Positions 13,760 to 14,303 of a stretch of DNA of 14,303 nucleotides are shown here, one piece after another. Within the stretch, counting starts at the first letter, position 1, and each line of letters opens with the position of its first letter. This DNA comes from Methanoculleus sp. GTDB taxonomy: Archaea > Halobacteriota > Methanomicrobia > Methanomicrobiales > Methanoculleaceae. Both the position numbers and the translations under genes were made by a program. The stretch spans positions 1 to 14,303 of the forward strand of contig JALNXI010000018.1 of assembly GCA_023230425.1 (NCBI GenBank). The letters run 5' to 3'. The notes beneath the pieces were generated by a model that saw only the letters and a list, made by a program, of their open reading frames with translations, was not told the origin of the DNA and searched no databases.

Positions 13760-13941
13760 CTTATCTGATTTGCACCCTGTCTGATAATAGACTATTGTTT
13801 TGACTTGCGGAGATGCGGGAGAGGAAGCAGAGGTCTCCAGCCTCCGGTGTGGTTGGGACAGGACCCGTTTCCATCCTGGTGGGACGCCCGGTTGAGGACA
13901 GGAAGGTTTACGTTGCATATCGACGACCGGTAAAGCGCTGG

Positions 13942-13958
13942 TATATTTATATTATTAA
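13942..13958 (+). promoter_or_regulatory. TATA box candidate for porC
   Basis: TATATTTATATTATTAA is the strongest AT block in the window and lies 28-44 bases before the TTG start. It predicts a transcript start near 13972-13976 and a very short leader, with the GGGGG motif (13974-13978) at or near its 5' end. Confidence 0.6.
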
Positions 13959-13985
13959 TCATTAAGATTTAAAGGGGGTTTTTGT

Positions 13986-14303
13986 TTGAGAGAGTTACGC
14001 ATTCATGGCAGGGGTGGTCAGGGTTCCGTGACCGCCGCCGAACTCATTGCTTTCGCAGCATTTGAAGGCGGTGTGTTTTCCCAGGCATTCCCGGCTTTCG
14101 GCGTGGAACGGCGGGGTGCCCCGGTTCAGGCGTTCGTCCGTTTCAGTGACGAGAAGATCCGGCTGCGCAGCCAGGTGTATGAGCCTGACTACATCATCGT
14201 GCAGGACCCGACCCTGATCGGGGATGTAGACGTCTTTAAGGGCATGGAGGCAGGCGGCATTGCCATCGTCAACACCGAGAAGCCTGACTTCGATGCCAGG
14301 GTC
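13986..14303 (+). CDS. porC: Pyruvate/2-oxoacid:ferredoxin oxidoreductase gamma subunit, 3' end outside the window
   Basis: The 106 residues seen begin with TTG. No other start codon exists between it and the in-frame stop at 13956, and AAAGGGGG (13971-13978) lies 7 bases upstream. The N-terminus RELRIHGRGGQGSVTAAELI is the hallmark of the gamma domain of 2-oxoacid:ferredoxin oxidoreductases. It is followed by SQAFPAFGVERRGAPVQAF and the strand YIIVQDPTLI. In the PorABCD enzyme this subunit takes part in coenzyme A-dependent oxidation of pyruvate to acetyl-CoA, or the reverse, with ferredoxin in the cytoplasm. Methanogens use it mainly for pyruvate synthesis. The usual partners porD, porA and porB would be expected just beyond the window; a 2-oxoglutarate or 2-oxoisovalerate paralogue is possible but the FGVERRGAP signature favours pyruvate. 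Confidence 0.92.
   Translation, partial: MRELRIHGRGGQGSVTAAELIAFAAFEGGVFSQAFPAFGVERRGAPVQAFVRFSDEKIRLRSQVYEPDYIIVQDPTLIGDVDVFKGMEAGGIAIVNTEKPDFDARV

Overview
The window is GC-rich archaeal DNA. It probably comes from a methanogen of the Methanomicrobiales (Methanoculleus-like). I infer this from the gene types (PKD, CARDB, PEGA and 'PGF-pre-PGF' surface proteins, and an archaeal-type 2-oxoacid:ferredoxin oxidoreductase gamma subunit), from the GGTG/GTGAG-type ribosome binding sites and from the archaeal TATA boxes. No database search was possible, so genus-level placement is inference.

Layout. Positions 3-12215 hold five plus-strand genes for exported proteins. (1) The 3' end of a PKD protein whose N-terminal domain recurs twice further on (3-1055). 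(2) A 1595-residue, membrane-anchored mosaic protein with a calcineurin-type phosphoesterase domain embedded among PKD, CARDB and PGF-pre-PGF modules (1066-5853). (3) A 1073-residue mosaic with the same N-terminal domain as gene 1, two PKD domains, a PGF-pre-PGF domain and a tail of about five PEGA repeats (6067-9288). (4) A compact paralogue, with that N-terminal domain alone on a C-terminal membrane anchor (9457-10389). (5) Two bases later, a peptide/nickel-type ABC substrate-binding protein with an EF-hand/dockerin-like segment behind its signal peptide (10392-12215).

A stretch of about 930 bases (12216-13146) has no convincing gene but is full of GC-rich hairpins. It contains a recurrent C5/G5 stem-loop with a CATGAT tail and a perfect 11-bp inverted repeat. 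It may be the remains of an IS200/IS605-type element or may encode a non-coding RNA. On its far side lies a minus-strand gene for a small anchored surface protein (13147-13707). A promoter region of 278 bases separates this from the divergent start of porC (13986 to the window end), a cytoplasmic metabolic gene unlike the surface-protein block.

How the genes fit together. Genes 1-5 look like a cell-envelope module: adhesion-like or stalk-like proteins, an extracellular phosphatase-like enzyme, and a solute-capturing protein that is likely co-translated with a membrane-anchored partner. The N-terminal domain shared by genes 1, 3 and 4 resembles the molybdopterin-binding oxidoreductase (sulfite oxidase-type) fold without its cofactor cysteine. 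This is the most interesting undescribed component here. That fold assignment is my inference.
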